This document shows positions 15,983 to 24,528 of a DNA stretch of 32,724 nucleotides, one piece after another; within the stretch, counting starts at the first letter, position 1, and every line of letters starts with the position of its first letter. Source of the stretch: Prevotella micans DSM 21469 = JCM 16134. Lineage in GTDB: Bacteria > Bacteroidota > Bacteroidia > Bacteroidales > Bacteroidaceae. Made by a program: the position numbers and the translations under genes. The notes under the pieces were generated by a model. It was not told where the DNA came from. It saw nothing but the letters and a program-made list of their open reading frames with translations, and searched no databases. The stretch is from NCBI RefSeq assembly GCF_000614105.1, contig NZ_BAKH01000030.1, positions 1-32,724 on the forward strand, read 5' to 3'.

Positions 15983-16020
15983 AGAACGATTTGCAGACGC
16001 AATTTGCTGCAAATCGCTCT
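15983..16020 (-). terminator. Hairpin between mobV and the reverse transcriptase operon
   Basis: AGAACGATTTGCAG at 15983-15996 pairs with CTGCAAATCGCTCT at 16007-16020 in 13 of 14 positions around a ten-base loop. It begins 22 bases after the mobV stop on the - strand and ends 45 bases before the -33 box of the reverse transcriptase promoter. A terminator is the simplest role, although no T run follows. Because it lies outside the predicted transcript, it is not an obvious template RNA for the reverse transcriptase. Confidence 0.45.
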
Positions 16021-16041
16021 AACTTATTTGCTTTGATTGCT

Positions 16042-18023
16042 TCAATAAGACTGACCTTTCTTCTTTGTTGCAGATTTCAGTCCGAGTTTCTTCGTACCAT
16101 CCCAATTCGTGAGTTGATCTGCACTGCCATTGGAGCCGCCAAGAGAAGTGTAGGTTTCTGCACTGCATGACATATAATCAACGAAAGAGATAAAGTTGTC
16201 TATAATAGATGGCTCGTAGGTCACATCCCGTTCCGCAAATAGATGTGCCCAGCTGGTGACGCACTCTACATTGAATTTTGAGCAATCAAGCCACGACACA
16301 CCACTAAGAAAGTTGTTGACGGCCGAGGAAATACCTTCCTTTGTGCCAAGGTTCAATTCCGTCTTATGGGCAACAGCCATGATGCCGTAGTAGATGGATG
16401 CAGCCTCTTTGTCGTTGAAGTTAGTTCTGTTTGTAAATGCGAATGCTCTGAGGGCAGCACGTCCTTCTGCGATGAAACGGCTGAGGATGTTCTGGTATCG
16501 GTTCTGTTTCTCTGCAGCAAGTCGAGCCTTGCGCTCCTTGACCTTCCTTGCAGCCTCGTTGTGCTCCGGTTCACTCCATAGAGCATTCCACTTTCCCAAT
16601 AGGCTCTCATAGACAGACCGAAGCAAGTGCAATTCACTTTCTGCTTTATCGGCACGAATAGTTTCTGCATTCTTGACATTGCGCAGCCGCTCAACAGCGT
16701 TCTCATCAATAAGCATAAGGCGATACTTTAGTCCATTCACCTCTTCTGTGAGTGTGATAACACCATCCTTCGCCTTCAACTCGTCGGATAAGTTCTTGTT
16801 TGTGTCACATGACATGCGGAATCGTTGCCCCAAGGTCTCAGCAGTAGGTTCGCCTTTCCATTTCAGTCCAGTAGCTTTGATGAAACTGCCAATGGTTTCC
16901 TTGACACCAGCGACATACGATTCCTTGAGCTTAGCTGCCTCTTCTTTCTTATACTTGCCAGGCTGAAAATCTTGGCAAGAAAACCTGATTGGGCTGTCTT
17001 CAAGTCCTTCTGGGCTTCCTCCTTCTGTTGAGCGACAACAGACGTTTCGGCTTCAATCTCCGCTTTCAGTTTCTCGGCCTCTGCGATCGCCTGTTTTGCC
17101 TGACGCTCGGCTTCCAACAAAACCTTGCTTTTGTGTCTACGCTCCCGTTTCTCCTCCTCTGTGAGTTCGTGGTACTGAATGCCCCGTTCCAGACCATACT
17201 TCTTACCGATTTCATTGTAGTACTTGGTGTGGAGGTCCGTCAGATACTCGGACTTGTCTTTAGCCGTCTCTCCCCATACCTTAGCATACGAGACGCACTC
17301 AACCACCCCCTTGGTCGTCTCATACTTTGTGTATTTGGAACGTTCTTCTTTGGACAAAGCCTTCCATTCTTTTGTCGTCAGCACAATGTTTGGATTGTCC
17401 TTGTTGATGTATTATTGACTACCAATGCGGCCACGTTTCTTGACCTGCTCCATAGGCACGGTCAAGGCATGAGCATGAACACCCGTCTCGTCACAATGCA
17501 CGTCGAAGCCGATGATGTTGTCCTCACCCCACATACGACAGCAGAACTGATAGGTGTCTTTGGCCCATTCATAGACGGATGGCATAAGCTTGATGTGGCT
17601 GTTGTCTGCGTATGGGTCTGAGGTGTCAATCACTTGCTCGCCAAAGGCCAGTTTCTTCATCACTTCGTGGTCGCCGCCAAAGATGATGTTCACTAAACAG
17701 TTTGGACTGTTCTGAGCAACTTGGTTGGGATGCTTTGCATCCATATAAGGTTTGAAGCCCAGTTCATCGTGACGCTGTTGGAGGCGTTGATGAAGTGGAA
17801 TAGGATTGGAACCAAGGGGCACAACCTTGCATCCTTTGGTGACTTCAAAGTTAAGGTGCTTGCGAGAGAAGTTGTAGTGATTATTCTTCTCCGTCTCTGC
17901 ATTCTTGGACTGGTAACGTTTCTCGTCCCAACCTCTGCGCTCTGCCTCATTACCCATCTGGGCAGAGAACGATTTCTTGTCTGCGCCAACATGGATAGAG
18001 GCGCGTGGTATATTATTTTCCAT
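16042..18023 (-). pseudogene. mobV: MobV-family relaxase, broken by a nonsense codon and a frameshift
   Basis: The first 203 codons (ATG at 18023) carry the MobV/Pre signature: HYNFSRKHLNFEV, then GFDVHCDETGVHAHALTVP with the metal-binding histidines. It stops at TAA 17412-17414 after RGRIGSQ. The same frame continues as YINKDNPNIVLTTKEW into a long coiled coil (ERRHKSKVLLEAERQAK). Near 16965 one base is missing. After FLAKIF the correct continuation PGKYKKEEAAKLKESYVAG is in the next frame and runs to 16042. Repaired, the product would be about 660 aa. MobV relaxases nick the element at oriT for conjugative mobilization by a helper. With two lesions, and a truncated catalytic part at most, it is unlikely to work. 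Confidence 0.75.
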
Positions 18024-18112
18024 AAGAATCTATTTGTTATGGGTTATACATTATTTATAATGGTTGTAGGTGGAGGATGCCAGGTCTCGGGCGATGCCTG
18101 AGCATAACAGAT

Positions 18113-18187
18113 GGACTTTTTAAGTGAGCGGCGATAGCCAATGAATCTAAAAGTCCCTATTATGTTTTAGGACTTTTACAAAAGTCC
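18113..18187 (-). promoter_or_regulatory. Cluster of four GGACTTTT octamers in both orientations (oriT or operator candidate)
   Basis: GGACTTTT occurs at 18113-18120 and 18170-18177, and its complement AAAAGTCC at 18149-18156 and 18180-18187. The last pair forms a perfect inverted repeat with a two-base spacer. The cluster lies in the 196-base gap between the mobV start (18023) and the DUF3987 stop (18220), where a MobV-type oriT or a mobV operator would be expected. A further imperfect fold with GATGCC repeats lies at 18075-18107. No gene is seen in the gap. Confidence 0.45.
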
Positions 18188-18219
18188 GTCATGCCACTCG
18201 GGACGAGGCTCCTCCATTG

Positions 18220-20101
18220 TTACAATTTCCGATAGCAGTTTTGACTGGTATGTTCCAGACGACCTTGACGGATGTAGTCATTGATCCACTTGGCTATAGT
18301 ACTCTCAAGATAGCCTTGCTTCTTGGACGTAGTCCGATAGGCCTCTCTGTCAAATGTGTCTGGCAGAGCTACCAACAGCTGCTCCATTTTACTCTTCTTC
18401 GTGACAATCTCACCCTGCCCATTGGTGGTGACCTTACTCTGTGGCAGATGTGCATAGCAATAGACTGTATGGTAGATGAGAAACATCACCCAATGCCATA
18501 GCAATGTCGAAATCATCCTTACTGCATCGTAATACAATTCTACTACCATCCTTTGGAGTCAGTGCAGAAGGATTAGGAATTTCGATAGAGGTCAGCACCA
18601 TCATAATGCGAAACACAGTGAAGGCCAGACGGCGTACCACACTCTGCATGTCATGCGAGATGTCATCGACCACCTCTTGATTCATCTGCCTAAAATGCTC
18701 ATTGAACTCCTTGCAGTATTCCTGAGGGATGACGATGCGATATTTTCCACCACGGAAGAATGCTTCGCGTCTTTGTTTGTATAGCTTACCCAACTGGAAG
18801 AATCTTTCTCGCAAGGTATAGCTATCTGAATTGGTGTTGGCACTCTCGACAAGGACATCACGGAACTCCGCTTTGAAAGGCATGTGATAGCAGGTAATAC
18901 GTGAGAAAGTGCCATCCTCAGCCTGAGGTGTCAAAGTGTAGAGCTGTCCAGGCGTTCCTGAAAGACAGATAGCAAGCATCGGTCTCTCTATGACACGATA
19001 TTCGTCATCCTTTCTGCGGCTCAGGTCAATAGGTTCATGATGATAGCTCTTGCGAATAATAGTGCTATAGTCACCATACTCCGATTTCAGTATAGCACTA
19101 AGCGTATCACATTCCGTATCGAATATTAGACCTATGCCATCATTGTTGTCCAACTGTTGTATAACGGATGCCGCACTACTGTTGGTAGGAATGAAGAGTG
19201 TGCAACGGTGTGGAGCTTCATTGACATCGGAAGTATCTTTCTCGCCAGACTTGGACTCGCTTTTACTCTCCTTGTATTCTTTCATCAGTCGCTCGGAAGC
19301 TTCGCGCAGTTCGTTGTGGATGGGAGCCACAATCTCGCGACAATATTTCAGCGAACCTTTGCCCATACCGGCATCGTCCATAACAAAGAAGTATAGCATA
19401 GGGTGCCAATCGTCGTGATTGTACTCACCGACAACATTGTGAAGTGTGACTGAGATGCAAGTCAACGCGCCCATCAGCATCATGTCTCGGTCATCTTCTG
19501 AGATGCAGTTGCCCAACACTTTTTTCAATAGCGGAGGAAGCATGTCGTATATCAAGGCAGGGAAATGAGGAAGGGATTCTTCATCTAAAATCCATCTGAA
19601 GTCCACTTCGATAGGTTGGATATTTGGTTTTTTGGATATTTGGTTGCCAGAACCAGAAGTCCAAATATCCAAAGTTCCAACGACAGGCTCTTGGATTTCT
19701 TTGGGATTGGAAATGTCAATACCAGTATCTTTCGCCATCTGAAAGAATGTGGCGATAGATATGCCATCCCCATGTGCAGACAGACATTTATTGTATTGCT
19801 TGTCTGTATCACTGGTGTTATACTCAGTATTCTGCCGACTGATACGATGGAAGAAGCCTCTGCCGCTCTCCTGAAACTCGCTTGTAAGAGCAAAACCGAC
19901 TTTCAGCCAGTTGTAATAGCCATTCGTAATATCTATTCCCTTCTGTTCAATAAGAGAAACGAGACGCTCGATCTTGGCTCTGGTATCTTCGCTTATGTTG
20001 GAGTATGCAGACGTCATTCTACTAGTGTTATTGTTCTCTACCTGGAGTGTATTATTATTAGAAGGGACATTCTCCCATTCTTCGGGTGAAAAAGTTTTCA
20101 T
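18220..20101 (-). pseudogene. DUF3987 primase/helicase-like protein with PriCT_2 domain, frameshifted near its end
   Basis: The N-terminal part has a PriCT_2-like helical domain (YYNWLKVGFAL, then ATFFQMAKDTGID). A DUF3987 ATPase core follows, with a P-loop-like VMDDAGMGKGSLKYC, a Walker B-like LIFDTECDTL, and LAICLSGTPGQLYTL. Such proteins are thought to help replicate mobilized DNA after transfer. The frame reads correctly to DDFDIAMALGDV, near 18485, and then turns into an unrelated tail. The expected end (FLIYHTVYCYAHLPQSK through TIAKWINDYIRQGRLEH) is in the frame one base on and stops at 18220. One extra base near 18478-18487 explains this. Repaired length is about 626 aa. Its start overlaps the end of the BT4734-like gene by 44 bases. 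Only the last 85 or so residues are affected, so partial function is possible. Confidence 0.7.
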
Positions 20102-20696
20102 CTTTTACATTGTTGTATTTAGGGTTAATAAAAGCTTCTGGATCATGTGGAATGAAGCAGGAGCGTGAAACATCACTACCCGATTTGTCTGGCTTCGGAT
20201 AGCCATTGGCTACGAGATAGTTGAACACTACATTGAAGAAACGGCTATGCTCCCATCCCATGCGGAATACTTGGATTATCCATTTCAGTCCATCACCAGA
20301 AGGAGAACGAAAAAGGAGTTCCGTCTCAAAGCAAGGGGCATTGAGCAGTTTCTCATGCAACGAAGGAATGTCGGCCACATGGTCGAAGTCGATACAAAGC
20401 AAGTCGGATTGCTGCAAGAGACCGTCCTTGTTTCGAGTATGGAAGATACCTGAGAATGTGCAGAAGTCGAAGTTCTCAGCTTTGTAGTTACGTGCCCGGT
20501 CTTTGCCCGTGATGGAGCGCAGCATCTCGGTTTGCTTCTTCGCATACGGGCCTACGATGTAGCGGTAGATGTCAGGAATGCCAATGCAGCGCAAAGGCTC
20601 CGTGTTGCGGATGGGTTTTCGGAAGAAGGAGAAAGACAGTAGTTCTCCTTCCTTGACTCCGAAAAATTCCTCATAGATAGAAAGGTGGTCATACAT
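20058..20696 (-). CDS. BT4734/VirE N-terminal-like protein
   Basis: This is a 212-aa cytoplasmic protein. The pattern SLLCIDFDHVADIPSLH-like (LLCIDFDHV near residue 100), then ETELLFRSPSGDGLKW and a late SDVSRSCFIPHDPEAF, is that of the BT4734/BF3469 family. That family corresponds to the N-terminal domain of virulence-associated E proteins and is related to archaeo-eukaryotic primases (D-x-D and S-x-S-G-x-G-x-H/K-like motifs). It stands between an HTH protein (8-base overlap) and the DUF3987 gene (44-base overlap). In many elements these two parts form one primase-helicase protein or a pair. It reads intact. Confidence 0.75.
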   Translation of the reverse strand: MYDHLSIYEEFFGVKEGELLSFSFFRKPIRNTEPLRCIGIPDIYRYIVGPYAKKQTEMLRSITGKDRARNYKAENFDFCTFSGIFHTRNKDGLLQQSDLLCIDFDHVADIPSLHEKLLNAPCFETELLFRSPSGDGLKWIIQVFRMGWEHSRFFNVVFNYLVANGYPKPDKSGSDVSRSCFIPHDPEAFINPKYNNVKDENFFTRRMGECPF

Positions 20697-21066
20697 GGTT
20701 TCGTGTCACCTCCTTTCTACCTTTGGGGTTGTTTGCCACATACGCGCGTGCCTCATCGTAAATGTCATTGACTGACTTACAAGTGGTCTGCATGAGCCAG
20801 TTGTCGATTTCAGACTTACGGAAGAGGATGCTCTTGCCATTCTTGTGGAAGGGAATGGTTCGATTACTCGTCCAACCGTAAACAGTCTGCTCGGCTGGAT
20901 GATTTGGGAGGTAATTGCAAAGGTCTTGCAGCGAGAACCAGGCATCTGCCTCTACGTTGTTGTTTGACTGCAGTGCGTCGAACTTCTGTTCAAGCGTCTC
21001 CAACTTTTCTAAAATGCTTACCATAAGCTGCGGCATTGCATCGAATGATGGTACTGTTGTACACAT
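20689..21066 (-). CDS. HTH_17/excisionase-like DNA-binding protein
   Basis: This is a 125-aa protein. Its first 40 residues form a short coiled coil (ILEKLETLEQKFDALQ). Residues of about 42-95 are an excisionase-type helix-turn-helix (AWFSLQDLCNYLPNH, QTVYGWTSNRTIPFHKNGK, LFRKSEIDNWL), the kind that sits in front of the primase genes in Bacteroides mobilizable elements. It overlaps the next gene by 8 bases. It probably controls excision or replication genes of the element. It is intact, with an ATG start and a hairpin leader. Confidence 0.75.
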   Translation of the reverse strand: MCTTVPSFDAMPQLMVSILEKLETLEQKFDALQSNNNVEADAWFSLQDLCNYLPNHPAEQTVYGWTSNRTIPFHKNGKSILFRKSEIDNWLMQTTCKSVNDIYDEARAYVANNPKGRKEVTRNHV

Positions 21067-21101
21067 AAAAATGATGTTTTAAGTTGGCTGCAGCTTATGC
21101 T

Positions 21102-21133
21102 ACAGTCACTCTCTTTGGGAAGAAAGCGACTGT
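21102..21133 (-). promoter_or_regulatory. Leader hairpin before the HTH gene
   Basis: ACAGTCACTCTCTT at 21102-21115 pairs with AAGAAAGCGACTGT at 21120-21133, with 12 of 14 positions complementary. It lies 36 bases before the ATG at 21066, on the gene's leader side. It could be an attenuator or a binding site for the element's own HTH proteins. The rest of the 365-base gap (21067-21431) contains the int terminator and no gene that I can support. Confidence 0.35.
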
Positions 21134-21344
21134 AAAAGTATCGTGAAAAGCAATGGTGATTTGGGCATGATTCGAGGCATAAAAGGAACATACCTATCAC
21201 GTCCTTTTTTTCTTTGTATCATGCTGACAATAAGCAATAATAGAAGCGGATGAGGAGAAAAATAATTTCGGTATGGCATCGTTATGATTGGTATCATATC
21301 CTTGTCATAATGGAAATCGGCAACAAAAGGCCAAATATGAAGAA

Positions 21345-21372
21345 AGCCACTCACACATGAATGTGAATGGCT
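21345..21372 (-). terminator. Probable terminator of the integrase gene
   Basis: AGCCA-C-TCACA (21345-21355) pairs with TGTGA-A-TGGCT (21362-21372), with one mismatch in the stem and a six-base loop. On the - strand the stem is followed by TTCTTCATATTT. It lies 60 bases after the repaired integrase stop at 21432. Confidence 0.5.
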
Positions 21373-21431
21373 ATGGATGTGAACAACGTAAAAGTTACTG
21401 TATGCTTAGACCTATGGTAGCGGAATACGAA

Positions 21432-22731
21432 CTATTCGTTTTTGGAGTCGTTTGGAGTTCCAATTATGTCGTCAGTGAGGGCAATTTGGATGGCATCAGC
21501 GGCAGCATCCTTCTTTGCGTCAACTATCTTGGCATAAATTTGAGTTGTTGTTATCTTCTTATGACCAAGCATCTTGCTGACAGTATAGATGTCCGTGCCC
21601 ATTAGTCAACTGCAAGGTAGCAAGGTAGCATAGGTGTGGCGAAAGCAGTGAAAGGTGATGTGTTTGGTGATACCAGAGGCTTCAATCCATCTTTTGACTG
21701 GGCGATTTATCCATGAGGGATCCTGTAGCCTTTCAAAGACAAGGCGGTCGGCATCACCATGTTCGCCACAAAGCAGATAGGCTTGGTCTGAAATTGGCAT
21801 GTACTCTACCCCCTTGGTCTTCTGTTGCGTAAAATGGAGTTGGTAATGCTCCTTATCTTTCACAACATCACGCCACTTCAGCTGTTTGATGTCACTATGG
21901 CGTAATCCTGTCAAGGCAGAAAACAAGGCTGCTCTTTTGAGAATATCGCTATCGCATGGTGTAGCCGCCAAGTTGGTTGAGTTCTTCCAGTGTCAGGTAC
22001 TCACGCTGGCTTTCCTCGTAGTATATGTTCTTAACTTTGGCTGCAAGGTCGATAGTCAAGTAGCCATCAATGAAGGCTTGGTGAAGCCCAGCCTTGAATA
22101 TCGAGAAATAGGTGGATGCGGTATTGGCAGATATGGTCCCTGTCTTACTGCCACCTTGGGGCGCGTTGATAAGGTAATCCTTGTAGTCTTCGATGAGATT
22201 CAAATCAATGCTACCAAACGGAAGTGGCTTTCCGTCTGTATATAACTTCAGAAGTGCAAGTTCACGATTCCAATTGACTTGAATGGACTTGGAGCTGTTC
22301 TTGTGTCGTTTCTCCTTCAGTTCTGCGAAATACTGAATGAAGTTGCACTTTGACCTTTCGTTTTGTGCAGCTTGCTCTGCCTCCGTATCTGTGTACAAAG
22401 CCTGATTGTCGTATTCGTGCTGACGAAGGTCACGAACTTTGTCAGCAAAGATGCAGGCTTCCTGATCTTTTTGTGAGCGGCACATGATAACTCCGTTTGT
22501 GTCACGCTTGGGTCGGTAGTATGCCTTGCCATCAGCCAAAGTCCTTCCCGAACTATTTTTGTCGAAGATTGGAGTGGCGATGAAACGACCAAGAGGCTCA
22601 TGCTTACGCAACGGCTTATCCTTGCCTGGCTCAAAGACAGGAAAACTTTCAATGAGCAATGACCACTGCTCTTTGTATTCGGACTTGCGGAGTATTACTT
22701 TGAATATGGTCCGCTTCATTGGTGTCTTCAT
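21432..22731 (-). pseudogene. Tyrosine recombinase (integrase) of the element, broken by three indels
   Basis: The N-terminal part (ATG at 22731) has a helical arm-binding and core-binding region ending REYLTLEELNQL. One extra G near 21968 shifts the frame into a stop at 21949-21951. The catalytic domain continues one frame away as AATPCDSDILKRAALFSA, TGLRHSDIKQLKW (first Arg) and FHCFRHTYATL (His-x-x-Arg). There an 8-bp tandem duplication (CAAGGTAG at 21613-21620 and 21621-21628) leads to TGA at 21606-21608. An extra G at 21598-21600 follows. The end is intact in sequence: GTDIYTVSKMLGHKKITTTQ and IYAKI, which includes the catalytic Tyr, stopping at 21432. Without repair the enzyme cannot be made. 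Its start overlaps the xis-like stop by four bases. Confidence 0.8.
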
Positions 22732-23291
22732 AACTTGATGGATTTGTATAGTTTGTCAATTTCTGATTTCGGAGCATAGACATAGTTGCCTATCTGTCGG
22801 GTAGGGATAGAGAACTTACGGATGTGTGTCTAGACGGATGTGTCATGAATCCTATACTTCTTGGAAATCTCTCCGATGATATAGCAATTCTCTGGTTCCA
22901 TGTTGTAAGTCTTTGGGATGGGCTTTTGTGCAGCTTTCCTAACCTTCTTTCTTCTTGGGTAACGCTGTTCAAGGTCTGCACGATTCAACCTCAATTGCTT
23001 TGTACCAAGATTGACAGAAGGAATCTTGCCCTTGCGAATCTCTCGATACAAGGTGTCACGCTCTACACAATAAATGGCAACGGCTTCTCGAACAGAAAGG
23101 AACTCTCTGATGTCGGGAATCTCCTTAGCCAGCTGTTCATACTTTGCTTCTTTAGCCTCTCTGTCCTTCTTCCTCTTGTAGGCAACATCTGAGCAGTGTT
23201 TAGAACAATACACAGAGTCGATGGTGCGTACCTGGAACACTGCACCGCATATAGGACATTTCCTTCGAATTTCGTATTTTGCCTTTGGCAT
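22728..23291 (-). pseudogene. Zinc-ribbon plus HTH excisionase-like protein with internal amber codon
   Basis: The N-terminus holds a zinc-ribbon-like CPICGAVF with later YCSKHC. Then come a charged helix and an excisionase-type HTH (LSVREAVAIYCVERDTLYREI, KGKIPSVNLGTKQLRL). A second HTH half begins NCYIIGEISKKYRIHDTSV. A TAG at 22830-22832 stops it there. The same frame goes on as THIRKFSIPTRQIGNYVYAP and KSEIDKLYKSIK, ending in TGA at 22728-22730, which overlaps the integrase ATG. TAG is one change from TGG, and a Trp is plausible at this place in the helix. The truncated product of 153 aa could retain the first HTH. Repaired length is 187 aa. Confidence 0.7.
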
Positions 23292-23426
23292 ATACTATAT
23301 ATAATAAGGTGTATATCTGTTTTGTTAAACTTCACCGACTAAAGTGTCGCGTCAACGTTTTAGTGTAAATATACGATAAAAAGCCGAATGTAGGCATAAA
23401 TTCGCAAAGTTTAACTAAAAGAAAAG

Positions 23427-23453
23427 TCCGTGTAACTCGTTGAGCTACACGGA
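23427..23453 (-). terminator. Rho-independent terminator of the second defence-like module
   Basis: TCCGTGTA at 23427-23434 pairs with TACACGGA at 23446-23453, and CTC with GAG inside the loop. On the - strand the stem is followed by CTTTTCTTTTAG, a good U tract. It lies 127 bases after the stop at 23581. The rest of 23292-23580 holds no gene; it contains the xis leader and the possible attachment core at 23487-23503. Confidence 0.75.
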
Positions 23454-23580
23454 TTTCATATATTTATTTATTGTTTGTTTATCAAACTTACTTCAACCTC
23501 TTCAAATACATTCCGCATTGATTATCAATGAATTACATTCTTGTGGTACAAAAATGTTTCCTCAATTTGAGTAGTATTGA

Positions 23581-24468
23581 TTAGCAAACATCTTGGATGT
23601 TATCATCTTTTCTATTTTGAATCAGATACTTTGTTTGTTCTTTTGGCATTTTATCTAAAATTTCCTTTGCCTGAGGGAAAGCATTGCAAAAATCTCGTAC
23701 TATTACTTGTTGAAATTTACAGATGGAATTGAGTATCGTCAGTGCTCTTTCTTTATATTCATCAGAATTGTACATTTGGCCAAACTGCAAAATCCCTAAG
23801 AAAGAAGGATGGGATTGGGAAGATAAAAAGCCGTATAAAATAGTTAGATCTTCTTTGGGAAATATTTCTTTGGGAGACGCACTAAACGATAGTATCTTGA
23901 ATTCTTTAATCTGTTGTGTTTGCGCATCCTTAATAAACTTATAGCCTTTAATAGATGTATCAGATTTACTAATTTCTTTATGAAAAGCTTGTTTCGCATT
24001 TTCTGTAATATCAAGTTTCTCTAAACGACTTATTGCTTTCTGCTTGAAATCTTTTATTTGCACTCTGCTTGAATTATATTTCTGGATATATTTCTTAGCC
24101 TCTTGGGAAGCTTGAGGCAATTTCATATTATGCAGTCCTCTTATTTTCCAGATGTATAAAACAATTTCTTTCTCTATACTATTTTCTTGTTCAACAAAAA
24201 GGTTATTAAATATAAAGACTTTTTCATATAGACTTCTTAATATGGAAGCCATAGAAGGAATATCTATTATTGTTCTATTTCTCAAATGTGGAATCATTGG
24301 AGTTCCATTGAATAGTATCAGTATAGAATTAATGTGAAGTATCTCCATTTGCAAAATACATTGAGCTATTTCTGCGAATTGATCTCTATTGCCTTCTGTT
24401 TCTGACCAATAGTTTTCCCAAAGATAAAATAATGTATCTACATTTATTGTTGCAGCATTTTTCATCAT
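23581..24468 (-). CDS. DUF5677-like helical protein
   Basis: This is a 295-aa, mostly alpha-helical cytoplasmic protein. Two places match the style of the DUF5677 family: SMASILRSLYEKVFIFNNLF (about residues 87-106) and ILYGFLSSQSHPSFLGI (about 211-227), in which a conserved Arg and a Ser-x-x-Ser-His stand in neighbouring helices. The family is uncharacterised; a HEPN-like fold has been thought possible, which would suggest RNase activity, but I cannot show it. The gene is last in the group, 60 bases after the nuclease-like gene, and is followed by the terminator at 23427-23453. The start is one of two adjacent ATGs. Confidence 0.55.
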   Translation of the reverse strand: MMKNAATINVDTLFYLWENYWSETEGNRDQFAEIAQCILQMEILHINSILILFNGTPMIPHLRNRTIIDIPSMASILRSLYEKVFIFNNLFVEQENSIEKEIVLYIWKIRGLHNMKLPQASQEAKKYIQKYNSSRVQIKDFKQKAISRLEKLDITENAKQAFHKEISKSDTSIKGYKFIKDAQTQQIKEFKILSFSASPKEIFPKEDLTILYGFLSSQSHPSFLGILQFGQMYNSDEYKERALTILNSICKFQQVIVRDFCNAFPQAKEILDKMPKEQTKYLIQNRKDDNIQDVC

Positions 24469-24528
24469 GCAATCTTATGGCCAATACTTATTTGTGGAGT
24501 GTTATTTTGTGTCATTTTTATATTTTGG

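Noticed and set aside
15856..16041. Retron msr/msd RNA upstream of the reverse transcriptase
   Set aside because: The only strong hairpin lies upstream of the predicted promoter, and no long nested inverted repeats typical of msr-msd are seen. A non-coding RNA elsewhere is not excluded.
3405..23291. Recoded stop codons or an alternative genetic code
   Set aside because: Both TAA and TAG interrupt genes, but normal genes in the same window also end with them, and most other lesions are indels. Decay is simpler.
23427..23453. tRNA arm or tRNA-based attachment site
   Set aside because: The stem is 8 bp plus an inner 3 bp with a U tract behind it on the - strand; no other tRNA arms or T-loop sequence surround it.
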